From: RYN-230 sp963829725
GTDB taxonomy: Bacteria; Actinomycetota; Actinomycetes; Streptosporangiales; Streptosporangiaceae
Direction: 5' to 3'
NCBI GenBank assembly: GCA_963829725.1
Contig: CAWHJW010000010.1
Location: forward strand, 248,001 to 312,000
DNA: 64,000 nt
Below are positions 1-8,426 of the stretch, in pieces. A model generated the notes under the pieces. That model had not been told where the DNA came from and made no database searches. It saw only the letters and a program-made list of their open reading frames with translations. Position 1 is the first letter of the stretch. Each line of letters starts with the position of its first letter. The translations under genes were made by a program, and so were the position numbers.

Positions 1-2125
1 GCAGGAGGAGCGCCCGGACGAGGGCGGCCGGGTCACCGTCATTCGCTGCGACGCGGCCGGGGATCAGCACGTGCTGCTGCCGTCCCCCTGGAATGCCCGC
101 AGCCGGGTCCACGAGTACGGCGGCCGGTCCTACCTCCCGGTACCGGGGACCGGTACCGGGCTGGACACCGACCGCGCGGTTGTCTTCGCGAACTACGCGG
201 ACCAGCGGCTGTACGTCGTGGCCGACCCGGGAACGGGCCCGGCCGGGGGGACCGGCGGCCAGGCCGCTGCGGCCCCCCGCCCGCTCACCCCGGAACCGGG
301 GGACGGTGAGGGGCTCGCGGCGCTGCGTTATGCGGACTTTATTCTCTCGGCCGACGGGTCCGAGGTGTGGTGCGTCCAGGAGCGGCACGAGGCGGGCGCG
401 ATCAGCCGCGGGATCGTCGCGGTACCGCTGGACGGGAGCGCGGCGCAGGACGCGGGGGCCATCCGGACGCTGGTGACCGGCTCGGATTTCTTCGCCTTCC
501 CGACCCTGTCCCCGGACGGGAGCCGGCTGGCCTGGATCTGCTGGAATCACCCGCGGATGCCATGGGACGGCACGGAATTGCGGGTCGGGCTGATCACCGA
601 CGGCGTGCCTGAGCGGGGAAGGCTGGTCAAGGGAGGCATTCGGGAATCCGTGCTGGCGCCGGTATGGCGGGATGAGACCAGCCTCTACGTGGTCTCCGAC
701 TGGCCCGGCTGGTGGAACCTGTACCAGGTGGGCCTGGTCGGCGAGCCTGCCCAGGCGCTGTACCCGGCCGAGGAGGAGTTCGCCGAGCCGTTGTGGCAGC
801 TGGGTGGCCGGCCCTACGCCCGGCTGGCTGACGGGCGGCTGGCCGTGCTGCACGGCCAGGGCGGCATGCGGCTCGGCGTGCTCGACCCGGAGACTGGCGA
901 TCTGGCCGGCCTGGACCTGCCGTTCGCAGAGTTCACGTCCGACCTGTGTGCGGACGGGATGACGATCGTGGCGGTCGCGGGCGGGCCGCTGACGCCGCTG
1001 GCCGTGGTGCGGATCGATGCGGCCTCCGGCACGTCCGAGGTGCTGCGCGCGGAGACGGAGAAGACCCCGGACCCGGGTTACCTGCCGGTGCCGAAGCAGG
1101 TGCAGCTGGAGGGGCAGTACGGCCGGAGCGTGCACGCCCTGGTCTACCCGCCGACCCACCCCGAGGCGGCGGCCCCGGAGGGTGAGCTGCCGCCGTACGT
1201 GGTCTGGGTGCACGGCGGGCCGACGTCGCACGTGGTCGGCCTGCTCGACCTGGAGAAGGCCTACTTCACCAGCCGGGGCATCGGGATCATCGACGTCAAT
1301 TACGGGGGTTCCACCGGTTACGGGCGCAGCTACCGGGAGCGGCTGCGGATGCAGTGGGGCGTGGTCGATGTCGAGGACGTGGCGGCGGCCGCGCTGGCGC
1401 TGGCCCGCCAGGGCGAGGCCGACCAGCGCCGCCTGGCCATCCGCGGCCACTCGGCCGGGGGCTCGACGGCGCTGGCCGCGGTGACCTCCGGGGCCCGCGT
1501 CCCGCCGGTGTTCAGCGCGGCTGCCTCCTATTACGGGGTGGCTGACCTGCGCGGGCTCGCCGCCCAGACCCACGACTTCGAATCGCGCTACCTGGATGGG
1601 CTGATCGGCCCGCTGCCCGGCTTCGAGTACGTCTACGGGGAACGCTCCCCGCTCGGCCACGTCACCGGCGCGACCAGCCCGGTGCTGCTGCTGCAGGGGC
1701 TCGATGACCCGGTCGTGCCGCCCGCGCAGGCCCGGGGCATCGCCGCGGACCTGGCCGCGCACGGCATCCGGCACGCGCTGCTCACCTTCCCGGACGAATC
1801 GCACGGGTTCCGGCGGGCCGACACGAAGACCAGCGCGCTCCAGGCGGAACTGTCGTTCTACGGGCAGGTGCTGGGCTTCGACCCGCCCGGGATCCGGTGG
1901 CTCACGCTCACCGAGCCGTGGCCCGGCGCCGCCCAGGATGGGCCCGCTGACCCCCTGGAGGCGGCGGCCCAGTCCGGGTCACCGTCGCCGTCTGGCCCGC
2001 GGGTAGCGGGCATGCCTCCCGCGCCGCCGGCCCGGGAGATGCCATCCGGAGCGCAGCGGCCGCCCACCGGGCCAGCATCGGCAGGGCGGGGCTCCGCCGC
2101 GCCGTCACGGGCCGCCTCCAGCTGA
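1..2125 (+). CDS. S9 family peptidase (prolyl oligopeptidase type), 5' end missing
   Basis: The reading frame is open from base 2 leftwards out of the window, so the start lies upstream; the GTG at 71 is internal. The N-terminal part reads as a beta-propeller-like region and the C-terminal part as an alpha/beta-hydrolase. The catalytic serine sits in GHSAGG (codon at 1451), the aspartate in GLDDPVVP (codon at 1706) and the histidine in DESHGF (codon at 1802). This triad order is that of prolyl oligopeptidase or acylaminoacyl peptidase enzymes, which cleave short peptides in the cytosol. A proline/alanine-rich tail of about 70 residues follows the hydrolase and looks unstructured. The gene converges on rny. 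The exact substrate is not inferable. Confidence 0.9.
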   Translation, partial: QEERPDEGGRVTVIRCDAAGDQHVLLPSPWNARSRVHEYGGRSYLPVPGTGTGLDTDRAVVFANYADQRLYVVADPGTGPAGGTGGQAAAAPRPLTPEPGDGEGLAALRYADFILSADGSEVWCVQERHEAGAISRGIVAVPLDGSAAQDAGAIRTLVTGSDFFAFPTLSPDGSRLAWICWNHPRMPWDGTELRVGLITDGVPERGRLVKGGIRESVLAPVWRDETSLYVVSDWPGWWNLYQVGLVGEPAQALYPAEEEFAEPLWQLGGRPYARLADGRLAVLHGQGGMRLGVLDPETGDLAGLDLPFAEFTSDLCADGMTIVAVAGGPLTPLAVVRIDAASGTSEVLRAETEKTPDPGYLPVPKQVQLEGQYGRSVHALVYPPTHPEAAAPEGELPPYVVWVHGGPTSHVVGLLDLEKAYFTSRGIGIIDVNYGGSTGYGRSYRERLRMQWGVVDVEDVAAAALALARQGEADQRRLAIRGHSAGGSTALAAVTSGARVPPVFSAAASYYGVADLRGLAAQTHDFESRYLDGLIGPLPGFEYVYGERSPLGHVTGATSPVLLLQGLDDPVVPPAQARGIAADLAAHGIRHALLTFPDESHGFRRADTKTSALQAELSFYGQVLGFDPPGIRWLTLTEPWPGAAQDGPADPLEAAAQSGSPSPSGPRVAGMPPAPPAREMPSGAQRPPTGPASAGRGSAAPSRAASS

Positions 2126-2129
2126 CCGG

Positions 2130-2190
2130 CCCGGCGAGCGGCGGCGGCGAGCGGGCCCGGCGAGCGGCGGCCCGGCGAGCGGCGGCCCGG
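2130..2190. repeat. 15-bp GC tandem repeat between convergent genes
   Basis: The unit CCCGGCGAGCGGCGG occurs at 2130-2144, 2156-2170 and 2171-2185, with a degenerate copy between the first two. It fills the gap between the S9 peptidase stop and the rny stop. No clear hairpin with a T tract is visible. Confidence 0.7.
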
Positions 2191-2195
2191 ACGGG

Positions 2196-3818
2196 TCAGC
2201 GGGCGAACTCGGTAGCCCGGGACTCCCGGACGACGGTGACCCTGATCTGGCCGGGGTAGGTCAGCTCTTCTTCCACCTGCTTGGCCACGTCCCGCGCGAT
2301 CACCTGAGCCTGGATGTCGTCCACCTTCTCCGGCTTCACCATCACCCTGATCTCGCGGCCGGCCTGCATGGCGAACACCTTCTCCACGCCCGGCTGGGCG
2401 GTAGCGATCTGCTCCAGGCGCTCCAGCCGCTTCACGTAGGCCTCGAGTGACTCGCGGCGCGCTCCCGGGCGGCCGCCGCTGATGGCGTCGGCGGCCTGGG
2501 TGAGCACGGCCTCGACGGTGCGCACCTCGACCTCGTTGTGGTGCGCCTCGATCGCGTGCACCACGTCCGGCGACTCGCCGTAGCGCCGCGCGATCTCCGC
2601 GCCGATGAGGGCGTGGCTGCCTTCCACCTCGTGGGTGAGGGCCTTGCCAATGTCGTGCAGCACGGTGCAGCGCTTGAGCAGCACCGGGTCCATGCCCAGC
2701 TCACTGGCCATCATGCTGGCGATGTGCGCGGACTCCACCAGGTGCCGGAGCACATTCTGGCCATAGGACGTGCGGTAACGCAGCCGCCCGAGCAGGGTGA
2801 CCAGTTCCGGGTGCAGATCCGTGATCGACAACTCGACCAGGGCGTCCTCACCGGCCCGGACGCACAGTTGCTCGACTTCGCCCTTACTCCGCTCGTAGGC
2901 CTCCTCGATCCGCTGCGGATGGATCCGCCCATCGAGCACGAGCCGCTCCAGGGTGAGCCGGGCGACCTCCCGGCGCACCGGGTCGAAGCAGGACAGCAGG
3001 ACGGCCTCGGGCGTGTCGTCGATGATCAGGTTGACCCCGGTGACGGACTCGAACGCCCTGATGTTCCGGCCCTCCCGGCCGATGATCCGGCCCTTCATCT
3101 CGTCACCCGGCAGATGCAGCACCGACACCACCGACTCGCTGGTCTGCTCGCTGGCCACCCGCTGGATGGCCAGCGTGACGATCCGCCGGGCGCGCTGCTC
3201 CCCGTCCCGGCGGGCCGCGTTCTCGGTCTCCCGGACCAGCAGGGCCGCCTCCCGCTTGGCCTGGTTCTGGATGCCGGTCACCAGTTCGGCCTTGGCCGCC
3301 TCGGCGGTCAGCCCGGCGACCTGCTCCAGCACGGCCCGCCGTTCCTCATCCAGCCGTTCCAGGTCAGCTTGCCGGGCATCGAGTTCCTCCCGGACCTGCT
3401 CCAGGCCGGCGGCCCGCTCATCAAGCTTGCCGAATTCGGCGTCCAGCCGTGCTTCCCGCTCGGCCAGCCGCGCCTCCCGCCGCTCCAGGTCGGCCCGCAG
3501 GTCCCGGGCCTCGTCGCGGACCGAACGGAGCTCGTCGTCGGCCTCCCGGCTGGCCTGAGCCGCCTTGTCCGCGGCCTGGCCGGCCTCCCGCATGATCGCG
3601 GCGGCGTCTGCTTCGGCCCGGGCCCTGATCTGGTCGGCTTCCCGGCCTGCCTCCTCGGAGGCCCGCTGCGCGTCCGCGGTGGGCTGGGCGTTGGCGGGAG
3701 CCTCCTCGGTGACCGGAGGCGAGACGCGCCCCGGAGAGCGGCGCAGCACCACGGTGAGCGCGAAAACGGCGGCCAGCAGCCCGACAACCCCGATGACGAG
3801 AGAGATTGTGCTGCTCAT
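2196..3818 (-). CDS. rny: Ribonuclease Y
   Basis: Membrane-anchored endoribonuclease that starts turnover of many mRNAs. The protein is 540 residues from the ATG at 3818; a TTG four codons upstream is also possible. Visible parts in order are an N-terminal membrane segment (about residues 3-22), a long charged coiled coil (about 35-200), a KH RNA-binding domain around residue 240 with GRIIGREGRNIRAFE, and an HD domain around residue 388 with HDIGKA and a later HH pair that bind the metal. Length and domain order match RNase Y. It lies downstream of recX on the same strand but is separated by about 860 bases, so it probably has its own promoter. Confidence 0.96.
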   Translation of the reverse strand: MSSTISLVIGVVGLLAAVFALTVVLRRSPGRVSPPVTEEAPANAQPTADAQRASEEAGREADQIRARAEADAAAIMREAGQAADKAAQASREADDELRSVRDEARDLRADLERREARLAEREARLDAEFGKLDERAAGLEQVREELDARQADLERLDEERRAVLEQVAGLTAEAAKAELVTGIQNQAKREAALLVRETENAARRDGEQRARRIVTLAIQRVASEQTSESVVSVLHLPGDEMKGRIIGREGRNIRAFESVTGVNLIIDDTPEAVLLSCFDPVRREVARLTLERLVLDGRIHPQRIEEAYERSKGEVEQLCVRAGEDALVELSITDLHPELVTLLGRLRYRTSYGQNVLRHLVESAHIASMMASELGMDPVLLKRCTVLHDIGKALTHEVEGSHALIGAEIARRYGESPDVVHAIEAHHNEVEVRTVEAVLTQAADAISGGRPGARRESLEAYVKRLERLEQIATAQPGVEKVFAMQAGREIRVMVKPEKVDDIQAQVIARDVAKQVEEELTYPGQIRVTVVRESRATEFAR

Positions 3819-4050
3819 GGCACACCCCAATCCTGCTCGCTGGCCCCCGGCACCGGGATGTGGTGCCAGGGGAACACCCTGGAGCGAGGGGTCATGCCTG
3901 CCAGCCGCCGACCAGGTGGCAGCCGGTTCCCGGCTCGCGCCGGGTGCTTCCCGGCTCGCGCCGGGCGCTCACTTCCCATCCGGGTCGGCACCACCCGGCC
4001 GGGGACTACCCCGACCAGGCACTGCCCGGCCACCTACAGGACAGCAGCCG

Positions 4051-4157
4051 GGCCAGTTACCTGGCCCGCCAGCCCACCCGTCTAGCCCGCCCGGTGCACC
4101 CGGGCCAGACCGCCCAGGCCGTCGGCGGGACTGGGCAGCCCGGCCAGTTACCTGGCC
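4051..4157. repeat. Duplicated short dyad
   Basis: The 16-base palindromic element GGCCAG-TTAC-CTGGCC occurs at 4052-4067 and again at 4142-4157, exactly 90 bases apart. The first copy is extended by one G:C pair on each side. Related GGCCAGGT words follow the second copy. Function is unknown. Confidence 0.7.
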
Positions 4158-4570
4158 CAGGCCAGGTGACCGGCCAGGTGGCGGCACGCCCAGCCCGCGA
4201 TCCGAACTGCCGTAGGCGGTCCGGCTGACCTCCGGGCGGCCGGCGCCGGGCCGGCGGTACGCCCAGCCCGCACGCCGGCTGGCGCACTGCGGGACGGGCG
4301 CTCAGCCGGACGCGGCCGATAGGCCGGTCCCGCTGCTGGTGGCGTCCGCCACCACTGTCGCGCCCTTCCCGGCGGCACGCCGTGCCGCCCGTCCCAGCCC
4401 GGGCCGTACCCGGCTGCCCTTCCTCGGCCGGCCTGCTCACTTCCGTAAGCGGCCGCCCAGCCTGACCAGACGGGCGTCCCCGCCAGGGCCGGGCAAATCC
4501 AAAGCCCTAACCGGCCGGAGCCGGCCACGAACCGTATTCCGTCGTTTTCATCCGCATGGCACGGAGTAAC

Positions 4571-4588
4571 ACCTCGCTTTCGCGAGGT
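4571..4588 (-). terminator. Hairpin with GAAA tetraloop downstream of recX
   Basis: ACCTCGC (4571-4577) pairs perfectly with GCGAGGT (4582-4588). On the minus strand the loop is GAAA, a stable GNRA tetraloop. It lies about 95 bases past the recX stop, so it may end the recA-recX transcript or form part of the rny leader. There is no long U tract. Confidence 0.45.
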
Positions 4589-4682
4589 TAAGCGTAGATA
4601 ACAGTTTGGGCAAGCCGTCCACCCCGCTCATCTCAATACTTACTCTGTGTAATCAGCTTCTTACCCATTATCATCAGCTAGT

Positions 4683-5315
4683 TTACCCTGCCTCGGAATC
4701 CTCATCTGTCCAGGTCAGCGCTGGATCATCCGGATCTGGCACCGCACCGGCGAGATCGAGGCCTTCCTGCTCGAGCGCTTCCCGGACGACGCGGTAGGCG
4801 ACGGGCGCCGGGTACCCCTTCCGGGCGAGCAGGCCGACGAGCCGCCGCATCCGGGCCGGCACCGGCTTTCCGCGGCTGGTGGCCAGCCCCTTGGCCACCA
4901 GGCGCCGCGCGGTGGCCATCTCCTCGGCCGGGTCGAGGGCGCTGACCGCCGCGCTAATGTCCTGGCCGTTGACCCCGCGCCGTTTCAGCTCGGCGGTGAG
5001 GACCCGCCGGGCCAGGCCCTTACCGTGGTGCCGTGACTCCACCCAGGCACGAGCGAACGCGGCATCGTCGATGAGGCCCACCTCGGCGAAGCGTGCCAGG
5101 ACCGCCGCGACCGCCGTCTCCGGCAGGCCCCGGCCGCGCATAGCGTCGGCCAGTTCAGCCCTGGTCTGTGGCCGGACGGTCAGCAGGCGCAGGCACAGCT
5201 CCCGAGCGGTGCCCTCCGGGTCACGCTCCGCCCCGGCTGGCGTGCCCGGCTCCGCAGCCCCCGTGCTCGCGGCGCCGGGCTCGGCTGGATCCGGGGCCAG
5301 GGCCGGATCAGGCAC
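4683..5315 (-). CDS. recX: Regulatory protein RecX
   Basis: RecX binds RecA filaments and limits RecA recombinase and coprotease activity. The protein is 210 residues: an acidic, alanine-rich N-terminal tail of about 35 residues, then the helical RecX repeats, with LCLRLLTVRPQTRAEL in the first and IDDAAFARAWVESR in the second. The start is GTG at 5315, inside the last codons of recA, so stop and start overlap by eight bases. This implies translational coupling and fits the recA-recX operon seen in most actinobacteria. Confidence 0.95.
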   Translation of the reverse strand: MPDPALAPDPAEPGAASTGAAEPGTPAGAERDPEGTARELCLRLLTVRPQTRAELADAMRGRGLPETAVAAVLARFAEVGLIDDAAFARAWVESRHHGKGLARRVLTAELKRRGVNGQDISAAVSALDPAEEMATARRLVAKGLATSRGKPVPARMRRLVGLLARKGYPAPVAYRVVREALEQEGLDLAGAVPDPDDPALTWTDEDSEAG

Positions 5316-7584
5316 CGCCGTTCACACTGCCGGCTGCGGCGGCACGGGCGGCTGCCCCGGCCCCGGCCGCAGCCTTGCCAGCCCGGGCCGCCGGGATGGC
5401 CCCGGCCGGGCCGCTGGCCGCCCCTCCGTTGCCGGCGGCGGAAGCGGCGGGGTCCGCTTCCGCATCGACCCGTGGGCCGACGCCGAGCTTCTCCTTGATC
5501 TTCTTCTCGATCTCGTTGGCCATGTCCGGGTTTTCCTTCAGGAAATTCCGGGCATTCTCCTTGCCCTGGCCAAGCTGGTCGCCCTCGTAGGTGTACCAGG
5601 CACCGGACTTGCGCACGATCGACTGCTCGACCCCGAGGTCGATCAGCCCGCCCTCCCGGCTGATCCCGAACCCGAACAGGATGTCGCACTCGGCGACCTT
5701 GAAAGGGGGCGCCAGCTTGTTCTTGACCACTTTGATCCGGGTGCGGCTTCCTACCGCCTCGGTACCGTCTTTCAGCGTCTCGATCCGGCGCACGTCCAGT
5801 CGCACTGACGCGTAGAACTTAAGCGCCCGCCCGCCGCTGGTGGTCTCTGGGCTGTTATGCACCATGACGCCGTCAACGAAGTAGTTATGCAAGCCCTCTA
5901 CCTCGATGTCGAACCGGTTCATGGACCGCGTCGGCGGCTTGACATGGACGTCCAGGATCCTCGCTGGCACCAGGTACATTCCGGGCTCGACGAACTCCGG
6001 CTGCACCCCGAACTGCCCGCGGAACCGCGGCAGGAGCTTGTGCTCCATCGAGGGATGCACGTATGGGGCGACGAGCCGCTGGAACTTCTCCGACGCCGCG
6101 GTGGTGAACTGCATGATGGCCTCACGCCGGGAGCCACGGGTGACGACCTTGACGTCCAGCCGATATGTGTCCCGCAGGTAATCGGCGAGCCTCTCCCGTG
6201 AACCCGGGCTCATCGCCTGGACGCAGAACTCGATCCGGCCGGTACCACCCTGCGTGCGCTCCTGGACGCCCTTGGACCGGAGCGCGAAGCAGCCGTCGTC
6301 CATGTACCAGACGGCCAGGGCGAATGGCGTGAGCGCCTTGAGATACTCCCAGCTGAGGTGCTTCCGGCCATCGCCGAAGTAGACCGCCTCATGGAGTTCA
6401 GCCAGCTCAGGAAGGGGGCTCAGGTCGGCAAAGACCGCTTCCTTCACGTTGAAGGCCCGCGAGCATCCGACATTGCCGAGCAGACCGACCTTCCAGTCCA
6501 GGTACGCGGCCTGAGCGGCGCCATGCCCCATCCGGAACCGGGTGCCTGACCTGCCCCGGGTGTTCGGCGAGAGGCTCCCGTCGCCCATCAGCGCGCCCAG
6601 GATCAGCTGCATCTGCTGCTCACTCAGCTTCCGTGGCTCGGCGAGGAGAACACGGTCACCAGCTATCAGCTCGCCTGCCTCGCGCCAGCCACCGGGCGTC
6701 CGGACCAGGTGGTTCTCCGTCGCCGCGAACTGGGCCTTGCCGTTACCACCTGACTTGGCCACGGTGAACTGGAGGAAGCGCGCGGCCGGGCCATTGTTGA
6801 ACCAGTTGACAATGCGGCGCGGGACCACGCGCCCCGCCTGCGGGTCGTAGGAGAGCACCTCGACATCCAAGCGCTGGTTAACGATCTTGCCGATCTTCTC
6901 CTGCGTGCCGTCCGCCAGCGTCACCCTGGTCGAGTACGACATGCAGCCGAACATCACCCCGACCTTCTCCCGCAGCTGGTTGATGAAGATGCAGGTGGTG
7001 TTGGTGTTGTTCAGCGCGCCGGCCAGCTTGCGCAGGGCCTGGGACATCAGCCGGGCCTGCAGGCCCACGTGGCTGTCCCCCATCTCGCCCTCGATCTCGG
7101 CGCGGGGCACCAGCGCGGCCACCGAGTCGATGACGACGACGTCGATGGCGCCGGAACGGATCAGCATGTCCGCGATCTCCAGCGCCTGCTCCCCGGTGTC
7201 CGGCTGGGAGACGAGCAGCGCGTCGGTGTCCACGCCAAGCTTCTTGGCGTAGTCCGGGTCCAGGGCGTGCTCCGCGTCGATGAACGCGGCGATGCCGCCG
7301 GCCTGCTGCGCATTGGCCACCGCGTGCAGCGCGATCGTGGTCTTGCCGCTGCCCTCCGGGCCGTACACCTCGACCACGCGGCCGCGCGGCAGGCCGCCGA
7401 TGCCGAGGGCCACGTCCAGGGCGATCGCCCCGGTCGGGATCACTTCCATCGGGGCCCGGCCCTCATCGCCGAGCCGCATGACCGAGCCCCGGCCGAATTG
7501 CCGTTCGATCTGGGCGAGCGCAGCCTCCAGCGACTTGTCCCTGTCGCCGCCGGTCCTGCTGACCGTCCTGTCGCTGCCTGCCAT
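5308..7584 (-). CDS. recA: Recombinase RecA precursor with intein
   Basis: RecA carries out homologous strand exchange and stimulates LexA self-cleavage. The start is the ATG at 7584, preceded by GGGAG at good spacing; the longer upstream frame is non-coding. The precursor is 758 residues. Walker A is GPEGSGKT (residues 75-82), and MAW-type core motifs such as INQLREKVGVMFG follow. After residue 213 the RecA sequence is interrupted by a 364-residue intein and resumes with SPETTSGGRALKFYASVR, leaving a 394-residue mature RecA once spliced. The C-terminus is an alanine/glycine-rich tail. It is the first gene of an operon with recX. Upstream lie a LexA box and a RecA-NDp-type promoter. Confidence 0.98.
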   Translation of the reverse strand: MAGSDRTVSRTGGDRDKSLEAALAQIERQFGRGSVMRLGDEGRAPMEVIPTGAIALDVALGIGGLPRGRVVEVYGPEGSGKTTIALHAVANAQQAGGIAAFIDAEHALDPDYAKKLGVDTDALLVSQPDTGEQALEIADMLIRSGAIDVVVIDSVAALVPRAEIEGEMGDSHVGLQARLMSQALRKLAGALNNTNTTCIFINQLREKVGVMFGCMSYSTRVTLADGTQEKIGKIVNQRLDVEVLSYDPQAGRVVPRRIVNWFNNGPAARFLQFTVAKSGGNGKAQFAATENHLVRTPGGWREAGELIAGDRVLLAEPRKLSEQQMQLILGALMGDGSLSPNTRGRSGTRFRMGHGAAQAAYLDWKVGLLGNVGCSRAFNVKEAVFADLSPLPELAELHEAVYFGDGRKHLSWEYLKALTPFALAVWYMDDGCFALRSKGVQERTQGGTGRIEFCVQAMSPGSRERLADYLRDTYRLDVKVVTRGSRREAIMQFTTAASEKFQRLVAPYVHPSMEHKLLPRFRGQFGVQPEFVEPGMYLVPARILDVHVKPPTRSMNRFDIEVEGLHNYFVDGVMVHNSPETTSGGRALKFYASVRLDVRRIETLKDGTEAVGSRTRIKVVKNKLAPPFKVAECDILFGFGISREGGLIDLGVEQSIVRKSGAWYTYEGDQLGQGKENARNFLKENPDMANEIEKKIKEKLGVGPRVDAEADPAASAAGNGGAASGPAGAIPAARAGKAAAGAGAAARAAAAGSVNGGA
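5854..6945 (-). mobile_element. RecA intein with LAGLIDADG homing endonuclease
   Basis: The insert starts with Cys (codon 6943-6945) directly after MFG and ends with VMVHN (Asn codon 5854-5856); Ser is the first extein residue. It is 364 residues long. Splicing block A is CMSYSTRVTLADG, block B contains ENHLVRTPGGW, and the C-terminal blocks end in NYFVDGVMVHN. Two LAGLIDADG-type motifs, LGALMGDGS and VWYMDDGCF, keep their acidic residues, so the homing endonuclease may be active. Start, end and insertion site match the M. leprae RecA intein (about 365 residues), not the M. tuberculosis intein, which sits farther downstream in RecA. Confidence 0.96.
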
Positions 7585-7639
7585 GGATTCTCCCATTGGA
7601 TTTAAGGGCTGCTCTGCTCGTTCAATGTGCTGGTCCCGG

Positions 7640-7662
7640 ACGCTACGCGACGGTACCGACAA
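7640..7662 (-). promoter_or_regulatory. RecA-NDp-type (LexA-independent, ClgR-type) promoter of recA
   Basis: Read on the minus strand, TTGTCGGTA is followed by eight bases and TAGCGT. This fits the RecA-NDp promoter consensus known from mycobacteria and streptomycetes (TTGTCRGTG, 8 bases, TAGggT) with two mismatches outside the invariant positions. It ends 55 bases upstream of the recA ATG. In mycobacteria this promoter class is activated by ClgR, and a clgR homologue is present in this window. Confidence 0.7.
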
Positions 7663-7751
7663 TTCCGCGCTGCCCCGCCGCGGCGCTGCTGGCGGTGCCG
7701 CCACGCCAGGCGGCGGGGCGGCCATGGGCGGCCGCCAGGGCCCCACCATAG

Positions 7752-7767
7752 ACGAACAACTGTTCGA
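7752..7767. promoter_or_regulatory. LexA (SOS) operator upstream of recA
   Basis: CGAAC-AACT-GTTCG (7753-7766) is a perfect dyad that matches the Gram-positive SOS box TCGAAC-N4-GTTCGA at all but one outer base. It lies about 170 bases upstream of the recA start, so recA probably has an SOS-controlled promoter distal to the RecA-NDp-type one. Confidence 0.82.
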
Positions 7768-7918
7768 TCATAAGCCAACACGCCGCATTCGCGGGGGAGA
7801 TTATGGCGGCTGCCGCCTGCCGGTCGCCCGCGGATGGCACGCGGAACGGCGCGGGCCGCCGGCACGCCCACGCCAGGGAGCCGGAGTCCCGCGCCCGGCG
7901 GGCCTGCCTCGTGCCAGG

Positions 7919-8113
7919 TCAGCGCAGGCGCTGCGGGACGTTGAACTCCTCGCAGACCGCGCGCCAGACGATCTTGGCTTCCTCGCCGTCCGCGAGGGCC
8001 CGTTCCACGGTCCGCTCGCCCAGCCTGGCCAGCACGTGGTCCTTGGCCACGCTGCCTGCGTACGCGTCGCCGAACTGAGCGGACATCCGCTGCCAGAACT
8101 CGCTGAGACGCAC
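7919..8113 (-). CDS. DUF3046 family protein
   Basis: A 64-residue protein starting MRLSEFWQRMSAQFG and ending in ALADGEEAKIVWRAVCEEFNVPQRLR, typical of DUF3046. This small soluble actinobacterial family is almost always encoded just upstream of recA on the same strand. The start is GTG at 8113, preceded by GGGGAGG. Its role is unknown; the constant linkage suggests a link to recA expression or DNA repair. The gap to recA carries the two recA control sites. Confidence 0.9.
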   Translation of the reverse strand: MRLSEFWQRMSAQFGDAYAGSVAKDHVLARLGERTVERALADGEEAKIVWRAVCEEFNVPQRLR

Positions 8114-8426
8114 GGCCCTCCCCAGGTGTCACCCGGCCTGTTCCACGGCGGTGTGCCGGCCTACGGGCCGCCGCCGGCACAGCCCGCCGGCGCCGCCCGC
8201 CTGCGGCGAGATTACCGGGACCGCGCGCCTGGCCGGGCCAGAGCGGCGAACGATTGCACCCGGGCGCAATCGGGTCACGGTGGGAGGAATGCGATCACTG
8301 TGACGGGGGAAGGGTCCATAGCGGGTGCGGCAACGCGGCATAACGTGGTGCCCGCAGTTCCTGGGCGCATCCGATCGGCATGGCCCGCCGGCCACCAACG
8401 GCGGGCACCGACCGCCTGGAGCATGC
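8114..8426. other. Divergent intergenic region
   Basis: About 310 bases between the DUF3046 gene (minus) and the DUF4190-type gene (plus). It must hold both promoters. No operator, RNA or coding sequence was recognised. Confidence 0.5.

Larger units (their letters stand above)
3819..4682. other. Long rny-recX intergenic region, no convincing gene
   Basis: About 860 bases without a supported protein. Open frames here have no start context and read as low-complexity proline, arginine and glycine. The rny-proximal 700 bases are extremely GC-rich and contain short direct and inverted repeats. The recX-proximal 150 bases (about 4540-4690) are strikingly AT-rich for this genome and could hold the rny promoter or an untranslated leader. 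No RNA family was recognised. Confidence 0.6.

Noticed and set aside
2538..4085. 515-codon open frame opposite rny
   Set aside because: It is the antisense shadow of rny; the minus-strand product has complete KH and HD domains and the plus frame shows no domain or ribosome site.
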